Source of the DNA: Rhipidocladum racemiflorum
Lineage: Eukaryota; Streptophyta; Magnoliopsida; Poales; Poaceae
Length of the DNA stretch: 64,000 nucleotides
Assembly: GCA_036346355.1 (NCBI GenBank)
Contig: JAYEVF010000054.1
Location: forward strand, 62,001 to 126,000
Direction: 5' to 3'
Part shown: piece after piece, positions 34,101 to 48,878 of the stretch
Layout of the letters: the number at the start of each line of letters is the position of its first letter
How positions within the stretch are numbered: the first letter of the stretch is position 1
Translations under genes and position numbers: made by a program
The notes under the pieces: generated by a model
What the model was told of the DNA's origin: nothing
Database searches by the model: none
What the model saw: only the letters and a program-made list of their open reading frames with translations

Positions 34101-37100
34101 CTAGTACGCGTGTAGTTTACATTACCATTAAGGACCCATTGTGCATGAATGTTTCGGTTCGAGCCGGTCGTACTCGAAATGCTTGCTGAAACGGGCTGGG
34201 GCGCATATGAAGCCCATTCCGGGAGTTTGACACCGAGTTTCGTTTCGTGCATCGTTTTCGTTCGGACGCAGCTTGTAGTACCCCTTGTGACCCATCGCAG
34301 AGGGATGTTTCGCACTCACTCGGACGTATTCAAAGTGAGTGCAGAATTGTGCTGAAACGCACAAGCGAACATCGTAAGTTAATTCTGGGTGTTTGGCACT
34401 CAGTTTCGTTTCGTGCATCGCTTTCGATTTTTTCAGCTTAGGAACTCGTCGTTGTGGAATATTTCACGGCGACTCGGACGGATTCGAAATGCATGCCTAA
34501 ATGAGTTACAACACATGCCGAAATGAGTGGGATCACATATGAATTCCACTCGATGTGTTTGGCACTCAGTTTCATCTCGTGCAACGTTTTCGAACGGGCG
34601 CCGCTTGTTGTATTCGTTCGTGCTCATCGCGGAGAAATGTTTCACAACAACTCGGACGGACTAGAAATGCATGCCGAAATGTGCTTGGGCAAATATGAAG
34701 TTCATTCGGCACGATTGGAATGAAGTTTCGTTTCGTGCACCGTTTTGGTACGCGTGTAGTTTACAGTACCATTAGGGACCCATCGTGCATGAATATTTCG
34801 CATCGACTCGGACGTACTCGAAATGCTTGTCGAAATGGGATAGGGCATATATGAAGTCCATTCGGGGAGTTTGACACCTATTTTCCTTTCGTGCATCGTT
34901 TCCGTCCGGACGCAGCTTGCAGAACACCTTGCGACCCGTCGCGGAGGGATGTTTCCTTACTCACTCGGACGTATTCGAAACGAATGAAGAACTGTAGCAG
35001 CAATGCATGGAAAGTCCACTCGCGCAGTTTGGCCTACATTTTCCTTCCGTGCATCGTTTTGATACGCACGCAGCTTGCAGTACCTGTTGGCACCTATCGC
35101 GGAGAAATGTTTTGCACTGACCCGGATGCAACAGAAATGCATGCCGAAATGAGCTTAGGCACACATGAACGCTATTCGGGGTGTCTGCCGCAAGCTTTCT
35201 TTTCGTACTCGTTCTGGTACGAACGTGACTTGTAGTACCATTTGTCGTGTAGGTTTCGCACCGACACGGATGAGCCCAAATGGCTTTCTAAAATGAGCTA
35301 GGCAGACATGAAGTCCATTCTGGTAGATTGACACTCAGCTTCATCTTATGCATCGTTTTCTTGTGAAAATCCTTGCACCATACAGTACTCGTCGCGGAGG
35401 AATGTTTCACACGACTTCTAAAGATTCAAAACGCATGCCGAAATGTGCTTGGGCATATATGAAGTTCATTCGGCATGTTTGGAACAATGTTTTATTTTTT
35501 GCACTATTCTAGTACGCGTGTAGTTTACATTACCATTAGAGAGCCATTGTGCATGAATGTTTCGCTTCGAGCCGGTCGTACTCGAAATGCTTGCTGAAAC
35601 GGGCTGGGGCACATATGAAGCCCATTCCGGGAGTTTGACACCGAGTTTCGTTTTGTGCATCGTTTTCGTTCGGACGCAGCTTGCAGTACCCCTTGTGACC
35701 CATCGTGGAGGGATGTTTCGCACTCACTCGGACGTATTCAAAGTGAGTGCAGAATTGTGCTGAAACGCATGCTTAACATCGTAAGTTAATTCTGGGTGTT
35801 TGGCACTCAGTTTCGTTTCGTGCATCGCTTTCGATTTTTTCAGCTTAGGAACTCGTCGTTGTGGAATATTTCACGGCGACTCGGACAGATTCGAAATGCA
35901 TGCCTAAATGAGTTACAACACATGCCGAAATGAGTGGGAGCACATATGAATTCCACTCGATGTGTTTGGCACTCAGTTTCATCTCATGCAACGTTTTCGA
36001 ACGGGCGCCGCTTCTTGTATTCGTTCGTGCTCATCGCGGAGAAATGTTTCACAACAACTCGGACGGACTCGAAATGCATGCCGAAATGTTTTTGGGCAAA
36101 TATGAAGTTCATTCGGCACGATTGGAATGAAGTTTCGTTTCGTGCACCGTTTTGGTACGCGTGTAGTTTACAGTACCATTAGGAACCCATCGTGCATGAA
36201 TATTTCGCATCGACTCGGACGTACTCGAAATGCTTGTCGAAATGGGTAGGGCATATATGAGTCCATTCGGGGAGTTTGACACCAATTTTCCTTTCGTGCA
36301 TCGTTTCCGTCCAGACGCAGCTTGCAGAACACCTTGCGACCCGTCGCGGAGGGATGTTTCCTTACTCACTCGGACGTATTCGAAACGAATGAAGAACTGT
36401 AGCAGCAATGCATGTAAATTCCACTCGCGCAGTTTGGCCTAAATTTTCCTTCCGTGCATCGTTTTGATACGCACGCAGCTTGCAGTACCCGTTGGCACCT
36501 ATCGCGGAGAAATATTTTGCACCGACCCGGATGCAACAGAAATGCATGCCGAAATAAGCTTAGGACCACATGAACGCTATTCGGGGTGTCTGCCGCAAGC
36601 TTTCTTTTCGTACTCGTTCTGGTACGAACGTGACTTGTAGTACCATTTGTCGTGTAGGTTTCGCACCGACACGGATGAGCCCAAATGGCTTGCTAAAATG
36701 AGCTAGGCAGACATGAAGTCCATTCTGGTTGATTGACACTCAGTTTCATCTTATGCGTCGTTTTCTTGTGAAAATCCTTGCACCATACAGTACTCGTCGT
36801 GGAGGAATGTTTCACACGACTGCTAAAGATTCAAAACGCATGCCGAAATGTGCTTGGGCATATATGAAGTTCATTCGGCATGTTTGGAACAATGTTTTAT
36901 TTTTTGCACCATTCCAGTACGCGTGTAGTTTACATTACCATTAGGGACCCATTGTGCATGAATGTTTCGCTTCGAGCCGGTCGTACTCGAAATGCTTGCT
37001 GAAACGGGCTGGGGCGCATATGAAGCCCATTCCGGGAGTTTGACACCGAGTTTCGTTTCGTGCATCGTTTCGTTCGACGCAGCTTGCAGTACCCTTGTGA

Positions 37101-38407
37101 CCCGTCATGAGGGATGTTTCGCACTCACTCGGACGTATTCAAAGTGAGTGCAGAATTGTGCTGAAACGCATGGCGAACATCGTAAGTTAATTCTGGGTGT
37201 TTGGCACTCAGTTTCGCTTCGTGCATCACTTTCATTTTTCAGCTTAGGAACTCGTCGTTGTGAAATATTTCACGGCGACTCAGACGGATTCGAAATGCAT
37301 GCCTAATGAGTTACAACACATGCCAAAATGAGTGGGAGCACATATGAATTCCACTCGATGTGTTTGGCACTCAGTTTCATCTCGTGCAACGCTTTGAACG
37401 GGCGCCGCTTGTTGTATTCGTCGTGCTCATCGCGGAGAAATGTTTCACAACAACTCGGACGGACTCAAATGCATGCCGAAATGTGTTTGGGCAAATATGA
37501 AGTTCATTCGCACGATTGGAACGGTTTCGTTTAGTGCACCGCTTTGGTACGCGTGTAGTTTACAGTACCATTAGGAACCCATCGTGCATGAATATTTCGC
37601 ATCGACTCGGACGTACTCAAAATGCTTGTCGAAATGGGATAGGGCATATATGAAGTCCATTCGGGGAGTTTGACACCAATTTTCCTTTCGTGCATCGTTT
37701 CCGTCCGGACGCAGCATGCAGAATACCTTGCGACCCGTCGCGGAGGGATGTTACCTTACTCACTCGGACGTATTCGAAACGAATGAAGACCTGTAGCAGC
37801 ATTGCATGGAAAGTCCACTCGCGCGGTTTGGCCTACATTTTCCTTCGGTGCATCGTTTTGATACGCACGCAGCTTGCAGTACCCGTTGGCACCTATCGCG
37901 GAGAAATGTTTTGCACCGACCCGGATGCAACAGAAATGCATGCCGAAATGAGCTTAGGCACACATGAACGCTATTCGGGTGTCTGCCAAGCTTTCTTTCG
38001 TGACTCGTTCTGGTACGAACGTGACTTGTAGAACCATTTGTCGTGTAGGTTTCGCACCGACACGGATGAGCCCAAATCGCTTGCTAAAATGAGCTAGGCA
38101 GACATGAAGTCCATTCTGGTTGATTGACACTTAGCTTCATCTTATGCGTCGTTTTCTTGTGAAAATCCTTGCACCATACAGTACTCGTCGCGGAGGAATG
38201 TTTCACACGACTGCTAAAGATTCAAAACGCATGCGAAATGTGCTTGGGCATATATGAAGTTCATTCGGCATGTTTGGAACAATGTTTTATTTTTGCACCA
38301 TTCTAGTACGCGTGTAGTTTACATTACCATTAGGGACCCATTGTGCATGAATGTTTCGCCGAGCCGGTCGTATCGAAATGCTTGCTGAAACGGGCTGGGG
38401 CGCATAT

Positions 38408-39593
38408 GAAGCCCATTCCGAGTTTGACACCGAGTTTCGTTTCGTGCATCGCTTTCGCTCGGACGCAGCTTGCAGTACCCCTTGTGACCCGTCATGAGGG
38501 ATATTTCGCACTCACTCGGACGTATTCAAAGTGAGTGCAGAATTGTGCTGAAACGCATGCTTAACATCGTAAGTTAATTGTGGGTGTTTGGCACTCAGTT
38601 TCGTTTCGTGCATCGCTTTCATTTTTTCAGCTTAGGAACTCGTCGTTGTGAAATATTTCACGGCGACTCAGACGGATTCGAAATGCATGCCTAAATGAGT
38701 TACAACACATGTCGAAATGAGTGGGAGCACATATGAATTCCACTCGATGTGTTTGGCACTCAGTTTCATCTCGTGCAACGTTTTCGAACGGGCGCCGCTT
38801 GTTGTATTCGTTCGTGCTCATCGCGGAGAAATGTTTCACAACAACTCGGACGGACTCGAAATGCATGCCGAAATGTGCTTGGGCAAATATGAAGTTCATT
38901 CGGCACGATTGGAATGAAGTTTCGTTTCATGCACCGTTTTGGTACGCGTGTAGTTTACAGTACCATTAGGGACCCATCGTGCATGAATATTTCGCATCGA
39001 CTCGGACGTACTCGAAATGCTTGTCGAAATGGGATAGGGCATATATGAAGTCCATTCGGGGAGTTTGACACCAATTTTCCTTTCGTGCATCGTTTCCGTC
39101 CGGACGCAGCTTGCAGAACACCTTGCGACCCGTCGCGGAGGGATGTTTCCTTACTCACTCGGACGTATTCGAAACGAATGAAGAACTGTAGCAGCAATGC
39201 ATGGAAAGTCCACTCGCGCGGTTTGGCCTACATTTTCCTTCCGTGCATCGTTTTGATACGCACGCAGCTTGCAGTACCCGTTGGCACCTATCGCGGAGAA
39301 ATGTTTTGCACCGACCCGGATGCAACAGAAATGCATGCCGAAATGAGCTTAGGCACACATGAACGCTATTCGGGGTGTCTGCCGCAAGCTTTCTTTTCGT
39401 ACTCGTTCTGGTACCCGAAATGTGCTTGGGCATATATGAAGTTTATTCGGCATGTTTGGAACAATGTTTTATTTTTTACACCATTCTAGTACGCGTGTAG
39501 TTTACATTACCATTAGGGACCCATTGTGCATGAATGTTTCGTTTCGAGCCGGTCGTACTCGAAATGCTTGCTAAAACGGGCTGGGGCGCATAT
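38408..39593. repeat. Shortened HOR (1186 bp), out-of-register deletion at about 39414
   Basis: Monomer 7 (TCGTTCTGGTAC) is joined directly to the end of monomer 8 (CCGAAATGTGCTTGG), removing about 217 bp. This is not a whole number of monomers, and almost no homology is seen at the join. Confidence 0.85.
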
Positions 39594-40995
39594 GAAGCCC
39601 ATTCCGGAGTTTGACACCGAAGTTTCAGATCGTGCATCGTTTTCGCTCGGACGTAGCTTGCAGTACCCCTTGTGACCCGTCATGAGGGATGTTTCGCACT
39701 TACTCGGACGTATTCAAAGTGAGTGCAGAATTGTGCTGAAACGCACGTTTAACATCGTAAGTTAATTCTGGGTGTTTGGCACTCAGTTTCGTTTCGTGCA
39801 TCGCTTTCGATTTTTTCAGCTTAGGAACTCGTCGTTGTGGAATATTTCACGGCGACTCCGACGGATACGAAATGCATGCCTAAATGAGTTGCAACACATG
39901 CCGAAATGAGTGAGAGCACATATGAATTCCACTCGATGTGTTTGGCACTCAGTTTCATCTCGTGCAACGTTTTCGAACGGGCGCCGCTTGTTGTATTCGT
40001 TCGTGCTCATCGCGGAGAAATGTTTCACAACAACTCGGACGGACTCGAAATGCATGCCGAAATGTGCTTGGGCAAATATGAAGTTCATTCGGCACGATTG
40101 GAATGAACGTTTCGTGCACCGTTTTGGTACGCGTGTAGTTTACAGTACCATTAGGAACCCATCGTGCATGAATATTTCGCATCGACTCGAACGTACTCGA
40201 AATGCTTGTCGAAATCGGATAGGGCATATATGAAGTCCATTCGGGGAGTTTTACACCAATTTTCCTTTCGTGCATCGTTTCCGTCCGGACGCAGCTTGCA
40301 GAACACCTTGCGACCCGTCGCGGAGGGATGTTTCCTTACTCACTCGGACGTATTCGAAACGAATGAAGAACTATAGCAGCAATGCATGGAAAGTCCACTC
40401 GCGCAGTTTGGCCTACATTTTCTTTCCGTGCATCGTTTTGATACGCACGCAGCTTGCAGTACCCGTTGGCACCTATCGCGGAGAAATGTTTTGCACCGAC
40501 CCGGATGCAACAGAAATGCATGCCGAAATGAGCTTAGGCACTCATGAACGCTATTCGGGGTGTCTGCCGCAAGCTTTTTTTTCGTACTCGTTCTGGTACG
40601 AACGTGACTTGTAGTACCATTTGTCGTGTAGGTTTCGCACCGACACGGATGAGCCCAAATGGCTTTCTAAAATGAGCTAGGCAGACATGAAGTCCATTCT
40701 GGTTGATTGACACTCAGCTTCATCTTATGCGTCGTTTTCTTGTGAAAATCCTTGCACCATACAGTACTCGTCGCGGAGGAATGTTTCACACGACTGCTAA
40801 AGATTCAAAACGCATGCCGAAATGTGCTTGGGCATATTTGAAGTTCATTCGGCATGTTTGGAACAATGTTTTATTTTTTACACCATTCTAGTACGCGTGT
40901 AGTTTACATTACCATTAGGGACCCATTGTGCATGAATGTTTCACTTCGAGCCGGTCGTACTCGAAATGCTTGCTGAAACGGGCTGGGGCGCATAT

Positions 40996-42068
40996 GAAGC
41001 CCATTCCGGGAGTTTGACACCGAGTTTCGTTTCGTGCATCGTTTTCGTTCGGACGCAGCTTGCAGTACCCCTTGTGACCCGTCGCGGAGGGATGTTTCGC
41101 ACTCACTCGGACGTATTCAAAGTGAGTGCAGAATTGTGCTGAAACGCACAAGCGAGCATCGTAAGTTAATTCTGGGTGTTTGGCACTCAGTTTCGTTTCG
41201 TGCATCGCTTTCGATTTTTTCAGCATAGGAACTCGTCGTTGTGGAATATTTCACGGCGACTCGGACGTACTCGAAATGCTTGTCGAAATGGGATAGGGCA
41301 TATATGAAGTCCATTCGGGGAGTTTGACACCAATTTTCCTTTCGTGCATCGTTTCCGTCCGGACGCAGCGTGCAGAACACCTTATACCCGTCGCGGTGGG
41401 ATGTTTCCTTACTCACTCGGACGTATTCGAAACGAATGAAGAACTGTAGCAGCAATGCATGGAAAGTCCACTCGCGCAGTTTGGCCTACATTTTCCTTCC
41501 GTGCATCGTTTTGATACGCACGGAGCTTGCAGTACCCGTTGGCACCTATCGCGGAGAAATGTTTTGCACCGACCCGGATGCAACAAAAATGCATGCCGAA
41601 ATGAGCTTAGGCACACATGAACGCTATTCGGGGTGTCTGCCGCAAGCTTTCTTTTCGTACTCGTTTTGGTATGAACTTGACTTGTAGTACCATTTGTCGT
41701 GTAGGTTTCGCACCGACACGGATGAGCCCAAATGGCTTGCTAAAATGAGCTAGGCAGACATGAAGTCCATTCTGGTTGATTGACACTCAGCTTCATCTTA
41801 TGCGTCGTTTTCTTTTGAAAATCCTTGCACCATACAGTACTCCTCGCGGAGGAATGTTTCACACGACTGCTAAAGATTCAAAACGCATGCCGAAATGTGC
41901 TTGGGCATATATGAAGTTCATTCGGCATGTTTGGAACAATGTTTTATTTTTTACACCATTCTAGTACGCGTGTAGTTTACACTACCATTAGGGACCCATT
42001 GTGCATGAATGTTTCGCTTCGAGCCGGTCGTACTCGAAATGCTTGCTGAAACGGGCTGGGGCGCATAT
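40996..42068. repeat. Shortened HOR (1073 bp), two-monomer deletion at about 41262
   Basis: Monomer 2 passes into monomer 4 within the shared sequence CGACTCGGACG, removing about 334 bp in register. This fits unequal exchange between monomers 2 and 4. Confidence 0.87.
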
Positions 42069-45000
42069 GAAGCCCATTCCGGGAGTTTGACACCGAGTTT
42101 CGTTTCGTGCATCGTTTTCGTTCGGACGCAGCTTGCAGTACCCCTTGAGACCCGTCGCGGAGGGATGTTTCGCACTCACTCAGACGTATTCAAAGTGAGT
42201 GCAGAATTGTGCTGAAACGCACAAGCGAACATCGTAAGTTAATTCTGGGTGTTTGGCACTTAGTTTCGTTTCGTGCATCGCTTTCGATTTTTTCAGCTTA
42301 GGAACTCGTCGTTGTGGAATATTTCACGGCGACTCGGACGGATTCGAAATGCATGCCTAAATGAGTTACAACACATGCCGAAATGAGTGGGAGCACATAT
42401 GAAGTCCACTCGATGTGTTTGCCACTCAGTTTCATCTCGTGCAACGTTTTCGAACGGGCGCCGCTTGTTGTATTCGTTCGTGCTCATCGCGGAGAAATGT
42501 TTCACAACAACTCGGACGGACTCGAAATGCATGCCGAAATGTGCTTGGGCAAATATGAAGTTCATTCGGCACGATTGGAATGAAGTATCGTTTCGTGCAC
42601 CGTTTTGGTACGCGTGTAGTTTACAGTACCATTAGGGACCCATCGTGCATGAATATTTCGCATCGACTCGGACGTACTCGAAATGCTTGTCGAAATGGGA
42701 TAGGGCATATATGAAGTCCATTCGGGGAGTTTGACACCAATTTTCCTTTCGTGCATCGTTTCCGTCCGGACGCAGCTTGCAGAACACCTTGCGACCCGTC
42801 GCGGAGGGATGTTTCCTTACTCACTCGGACGTATTCGAAACGAATGACGAACTGTAGCAGCAATGCATGGAAAGTCCACTCGCGCAGTTTGGCCTACATT
42901 TTCCTTCCGTGCATCGTTTTGATACGCACGCATCTTGCAGTACCCATTGGCACCTATCGCGGAGAAATGTTTTGCACCGACCCGGATGCAACAGAAATGC
43001 ATGCCGAAATGAGCTTAGGCACACATGAACGCTATTCGGGGTGTCTGCCGCAAGCTTTCTTTTCGTACTCGTTCTGGTACGAACGTGACTTGTAGTACCA
43101 TTTGTCGTGTAGGTTTCGCACCGACACGGATGAGCCCAAATGGCTTGCTAAAATGAGCTAGGCAGACATGAAGTCCATTCTGGTTGATTGACACTCAGCT
43201 TCATCTTATGCGTCGTTTTCTTGTGAAAATCCTTGCACCATACAGTACTCCTCGCGGAGGAATGTTTCACACGACTGCTAAAGATTCAAAACGCATGCCG
43301 AAATGTGCTTGGGAATATATGAAGTTCATTCGGCATGTTTGGAACAATGTTTTATTTTTTACACCATTCTAGTACGCGTGTAGTTTACATTACCATTAGG
43401 GACCCATTGTGCATGAATGTTTCGGTTCGAGCCGGTCGTACTCGAAATGCTTGCTGAAACGGGCTGGGGCGCATATGAAGCCCATTCCGGGAGTTTGACA
43501 CCGAGTTTCGTTTCGTGCATCATTTTCGTTCGGACGCAGCTTGCAGTACCCCTTGAGACCCGTCATGAGGGATGTTTCGCACTCACTCGGACGTATTCAA
43601 AGTGAGTGCAGAATTGTGCTGAAACGCACAAGAGAACATCGTAAGTTAATTCTTGGTGTTTGGCACTCAGTTTCGTTTCGTGCATCGCTTTCGATTTTTT
43701 CAGCTTAGGAACTCGTCGTTGTGGAATATTTCACGGCGACTCGGACGGATTCGAAATGCATGCCTAAATGAGTTACAACACATGCCGAAATGAGTGGGAG
43801 CACATATGAATTCCACTCGATGTGTTTGGCACTCAGTTTCATCTCGTGCAACGTTTTCGAACGGGCGCCGCTTGTTGTATTCGTTCGTGCTCATCGCGGA
43901 GAAATGTTTCACAACAACTCGGACGGACTCGAAATGCATGCCGAAATGAGCTTGGGCAAATACGAAGTTCATTCGGCATGATTGGAATGAAGTTTCGTTT
44001 CGTGCACCGTTTTGGTACGCGTGTAGTTTACAGTACCATTAGGAACCCATCGTGCATGAATATTTCGCATCGACTCGGACGTACTCGAAATGCTTGTCGA
44101 AATGGGTAGGGCATATATGAGTCCATTCGGGGAGTTTGACACCAATTTTCCTTTCGTGCATCGTTTCCGTCCAGACGCAGCTTGCAGAACACCTTGCGAC
44201 CCGTCGCGGAGGGATGTTTCCTTACTCACTCGGACGTATTCGAAACGAATGAAGAACTGTAGCAGCAATGCATGTAAATTCCACTCGCGCAGTTTGGCCT
44301 AAATTTTCCTTCCGTGCATCGTTTTGATACGCACGCAGCTTGCAGTACCCGTTGGCACCTATCGCGGAGAAATATTTTGCACCGACCCGGATGCAACAGA
44401 AATGCATGCCGAAATAAGCTTAGGACCACATGAACGCTATTCGGGGTGTCTGCCGCAAGCTTTCTTTTCGTACTCGTTCTGGTACGAACGTGACTTGTAG
44501 TACCATTTGTCGTGTAGGTTTCGCACCGACACGGATGAGCCCAAATGGCTTGCTAAAATGAGCTAGGCAGACATGAAGTCCATTCTGGTTGATTGACACT
44601 CAGTTTCATCTTATGCGTCGTTTTCTTGTGAAAATCCTTGCACCATACAGTACTCGTCGTGGAGGAATGTTTCACACGACTGCTAAAGATTCAAAACGCA
44701 TGCCGAAATGTGCTTGGGCATATATGAAGTTCATTCGGCATGTTTGGAACAATGTTTTATTTTTTGCACCATTCCAGTACGCGTGTAGTTTACATTACCA
44801 TTAGGGACCCATTGTGCATGAATGTTTCGCTTCGAGCCGGTCGTACTCGAAATGCTTGCTGAAACGGGCTGGGGCGCATATGAAGCCCATTCCGGGAGTT
44901 TGACACCGAGTTTCGTTTCGTGCATCGTTTTCGTTCGGACGCAGCTTGCAGTACCCCTTGTGACCCGTCGCGGAGGGATGTTTCGCACTCACTCGGACGT

Positions 45001-46286
45001 ATTCAAAGTGAGTGCAGAATTGTGCTGAAACGCATGCTTAACATCGTAAGTTAATTCTGGGTGTTTGGCACTCAGTTTCGTTTCGTGCATCGCTTTCATT
45101 TTTTCAGCTTAGGAACTCGTCGTTGTGAAATATTTCACGGCGACTCAGACGGATTCGAAATGCATGCCTAATGAGTTACAACACATGCCAAAATGAGTGG
45201 GAGCACATATGAATTCCACTCGATGTGTTTGGCACTCAGTTTCATCTCGTGCAACGTTTTCGAACGGGCGCCGCTTGTTGTATTCGTTCGTGCTCATCGC
45301 GGAGAAATGTTTCACAACAACTCGGACGGACTCGAAATGCATGCCGAAATGTGTTTGGGCAAATATGAAGTTCATTCGGCACGATTGGAACGAAGTTTCG
45401 TTTCGTGCACCGTTTTGGTACGCGTGTAGTTTACAGTACCATTAGGAACCCATCGTGCATGAATATTTCGCATCGACTCGGACGTACTCAAAATGCTTGT
45501 CGAAATGGGATAGGGCATATATGAAGTCCATTCGGGGAGTTTGACACCAATTTTCCTTTCGTGCATCGTTTCCGTCCGGACGCAGCATGCAGAATACCTT
45601 GCGACCCGTCGCGGAGGGATGTTACCTTACTCACTCGGACGTATTCGAAACGAATGAAGACCTGTAGCAGCATTGCATGGAAAGTCCACTCGCGCGGTTT
45701 GGCCTACATTTTCCTTCGGTGCATCGTTTTGATACGCACGCAGCTTGCAGTACCCGTTGGCACCTATCGCGGAGAAATGTTTTGCACCGACCCGGATGCA
45801 ACAGAAATGCATGCCGAAATGAGCTTAGGCACACATGAACGCTATTCGGGGTGTCTGCCGCAAGCTTTCTTTTCGTACTCGTTCTGGTACGAACGTGACT
45901 TGTAGAACCATTTGTCGTGTAGGTTTCGCACCGACACGGATGAGCCCAAATGGCTTGCTAAAATGAGCTAGGCAGACATGAAGTCCATTCTGGTTGATTG
46001 ACACTTAGCTTCATCTTATGCGTCGTTTTCTTGTGAAAATCCTTGCACCATACAGTACTCGTCGCGGAGGAATGTTTCACACGACTGCTAAAGATTCAAA
46101 ACGCATGCCGAAATGTGCTTGGGCATATATGAAGTTCATTCGGCATGTTTGGAACAATGTTTTATTTTTTGCACCATTCTAGTACGCGTGTAGTTTACAT
46201 TACCATTAGGGACCCATTGTGCATGAATGTTTCGCTTCGAGCCGGTCGTACTCGAAATGCTTGCTGAAACGGGCTGGGGCGCATAT

Positions 46287-47476
46287 GAAGCCCATTCCGG
46301 GAGTTTGACACCGAGTTTCGTTTCGTGCATCGTTTTCGTTCGGACGCAGCTTGCAGTACCCCTTGTGACCCGTCGCGGAGGGATATTTCGCACTCACTCG
46401 GACGTATTCAAAGTGAGTGCAGAATTGTGCTGAAACGCACAAGCGAACATCGTAAGTTAATTGTGGGTGTTTGGCACTCAGTTTCGTTTCGTGCATCGCT
46501 TTCATTTTTTCAGCTTAGGAACTCGTCGTTGTGAAATATTTCACGGCGACTCAGACGGATTCGAAATGCATGCCTAAATGAGTTACAACACATGTCGAAA
46601 TGAGTGGGAGCACATATGAATTCCACTCGATGTGTTTGGCACTCAGTTTCATCTCGTGCAACGTTTTCGAACGGGCGCCGCTTGTTGTATTCGTTCGTGC
46701 TCATCGCGGAGAAATGTTTCACAACAACTCGGACGGACTCGAAATGCATGCCGAAATGTGCTTGGGCAAATATGAAGTTCATTCGGCACGATTGGAATGA
46801 AGTTTCGTTTCGTGCACCGTTTTGGTACGCGTGTAGTTTACAGTACCATTAGGGACCCATCGTGCATGAATATTTCGCATCGACTCGGACGTACTCGAAA
46901 TGCTTGTCGAAATGGGATAGGGCATATATGAAGTCCATTCGGGGAGTTTGACACCAATTTTCCTTTCGTGCATCGTTTCCGTCCGGACGCAGCTTGCAGA
47001 ACACCTTGCGACCCGTCGCGGAGGGATGTTTCCTTACTCACTCGGACGTATTCGAAACGAATGAAGAACTGTAGCAGCAATGCATGGAAAGTCCACTCGC
47101 GCGGTTTGGCCTACATTTTCCTTCCGTGCATCGTTTTGATACGCACGCAGCTTGCAGTACCCGTTGGCACCTATCGCGGAGAAATGTTTTGCACCGACCC
47201 GGATGCAACAGAAATGCATGCCGAAATGAGCTTAGGCACACATGAACGCTATTCGGGGTGTCTGCCGCAAGCTTTCTTTTCGTACTCGTTCTGGTACCCG
47301 AAATGTGCTTGGGCATATATGAAGTTTATTCGGCATGTTTGGAACAATGTTTTATTTTTTACACCATTCTAGTACGCGTGTAGTTTACATTACCATTAGG
47401 GACCCATTGTGCATGAATGTTTCGTTTCGAGCCGGTCGTACTCGAAATGCTTGCTAAAACGGGCTGGGGCGCATAT
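46287..47476. repeat. Shortened HOR (1190 bp), second copy of the out-of-register deletion
   Basis: This has the same junction as 38408-39593 (GGTACCCGAAATG at about 47294), carried along by the 7.87-kb duplication. Confidence 0.85.
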
Positions 47477-48878
47477 GAAGCCCATTCCGGGAGTTTGACA
47501 CCGAGTTTCGTATCGTGCATCGTTTTCGTTCGGACGTAGCTTGCAGTACCCCTTGTGACCCGTCGCGGAGGGATGTTTCGCACTTACTCGGACGTATTCA
47601 AAGTGAGTGCAGAATTGTGCTGAAACGCACAAGCGAACATCGTAAGTTAATTCTGGGTGTTTGGCACTCAGTTTCGTTTCGTGCATCGCTTTCGATTTTT
47701 TCAGCTTAGGAACTCGTCGTTGTGGAATATTTCACGGCGACTCCGACGGATTCGAAATGCATGCCTAAATGAGTTGCAACACATGCCGAAATGAGTGAGA
47801 GCACATATGAATTCCACTCGATGTGTTTGGCACTCAGTTTCATCTCGTGCAACGTTTTCGAACGGGCGCCGCTTGTTGTATTCGTTCGTGCTCATCGCGG
47901 AGAAATGTTTCACAACAACTCGGACGGACTCGAAATGCATGCCGAAATGTGCTTGGGCAAATATGAAGTTCATTCGGCACGATTGGAATGAACGTTTCGT
48001 GCACCGTTTTGGTACGCGTGTAGTTTACAGTACCATTAGGAACCCATCGTGCATGAATATTTCGCATCGACTCGAACGTACTCGAAATGCTTGTCGAAAT
48101 CGGATAGGGCATATATGAAGTCCATTCGGGGAGTTTTACACCAATTTTCCTTTCGTGCATCAAGTTTCCGTCCGGACGCAGCTTGCAGAACACCTTGCGA
48201 CCGTCGCGGAGGGATGTTTCCTTACTCACTCGGACGTATTCGAAACGAATGAAGAACTATAGCAGCAATGCATGGAAAGTCCACTCGCGCAGTTTGGCCT
48301 ACATTTTCTTTCCGTGCATCGTTTTGATACGCACGCAGCTTGCAGTACCCGTTGGCACCTATCGCGGAGAAATGTTTTGCACCGACCCGGATGCAACAGA
48401 AATGCATGCCGAAATGAGCTTAGGCACTCATGAACGCTATTCGGGGTGTCTGCCGCAGCTTTTTTCGTACTCGTTCTGGTACGAACGTGACTTGTAGTAC
48501 CATTTGTCGTGTAGGTTTCGCACCGACACGGATGAGCCCAAATGGCTTTCTAAAATGAGCTAGGCAGACATGAAGTCCATTCTGGTTGATTGACACTCAG
48601 CTTCATCTTATGCGTCGTTTTCTTGTGAAAATCCTTGCACCATACAGTACTCGTCGCGGAGGAATGTTTCACACGACTGCTAAAGATTCAAAACGCATGC
48701 CGAAATGTGCTTGGGCATATTTGAAGTTCATTCGGCATGTTTGGAACAATGTTTTATTTTTTACACCATTCTAGTACGCGTGTAGTTTACATTACCATTA
48801 GGGACCCATTGTGCATGAATGTTTCACTTCGAGCCGGTCGTACTCGAAATGCTTGCTGAAACGGGCTGGGGCGCATAT

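Larger units (their letters stand above)
36120..43980. repeat. Segmental duplication unit A inside the satellite (about 7.86 kb)
   Basis: The succession of HOR lengths here (about 1386, 1186, 1402, 1073, 1408) is repeated in unit B as 1405, 1190, 1402, 1073, 1407. Rare variants such as AATATTTTGCACC (36511), CCTAAATTTTCC (36438), GAAGACCTGTAGC (37784) and the two deletion junctions recur at offsets of 7860-7883 bp. The left edge is near 36120: upstream, 36085 and 43945 differ clearly. Confidence 0.88.
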
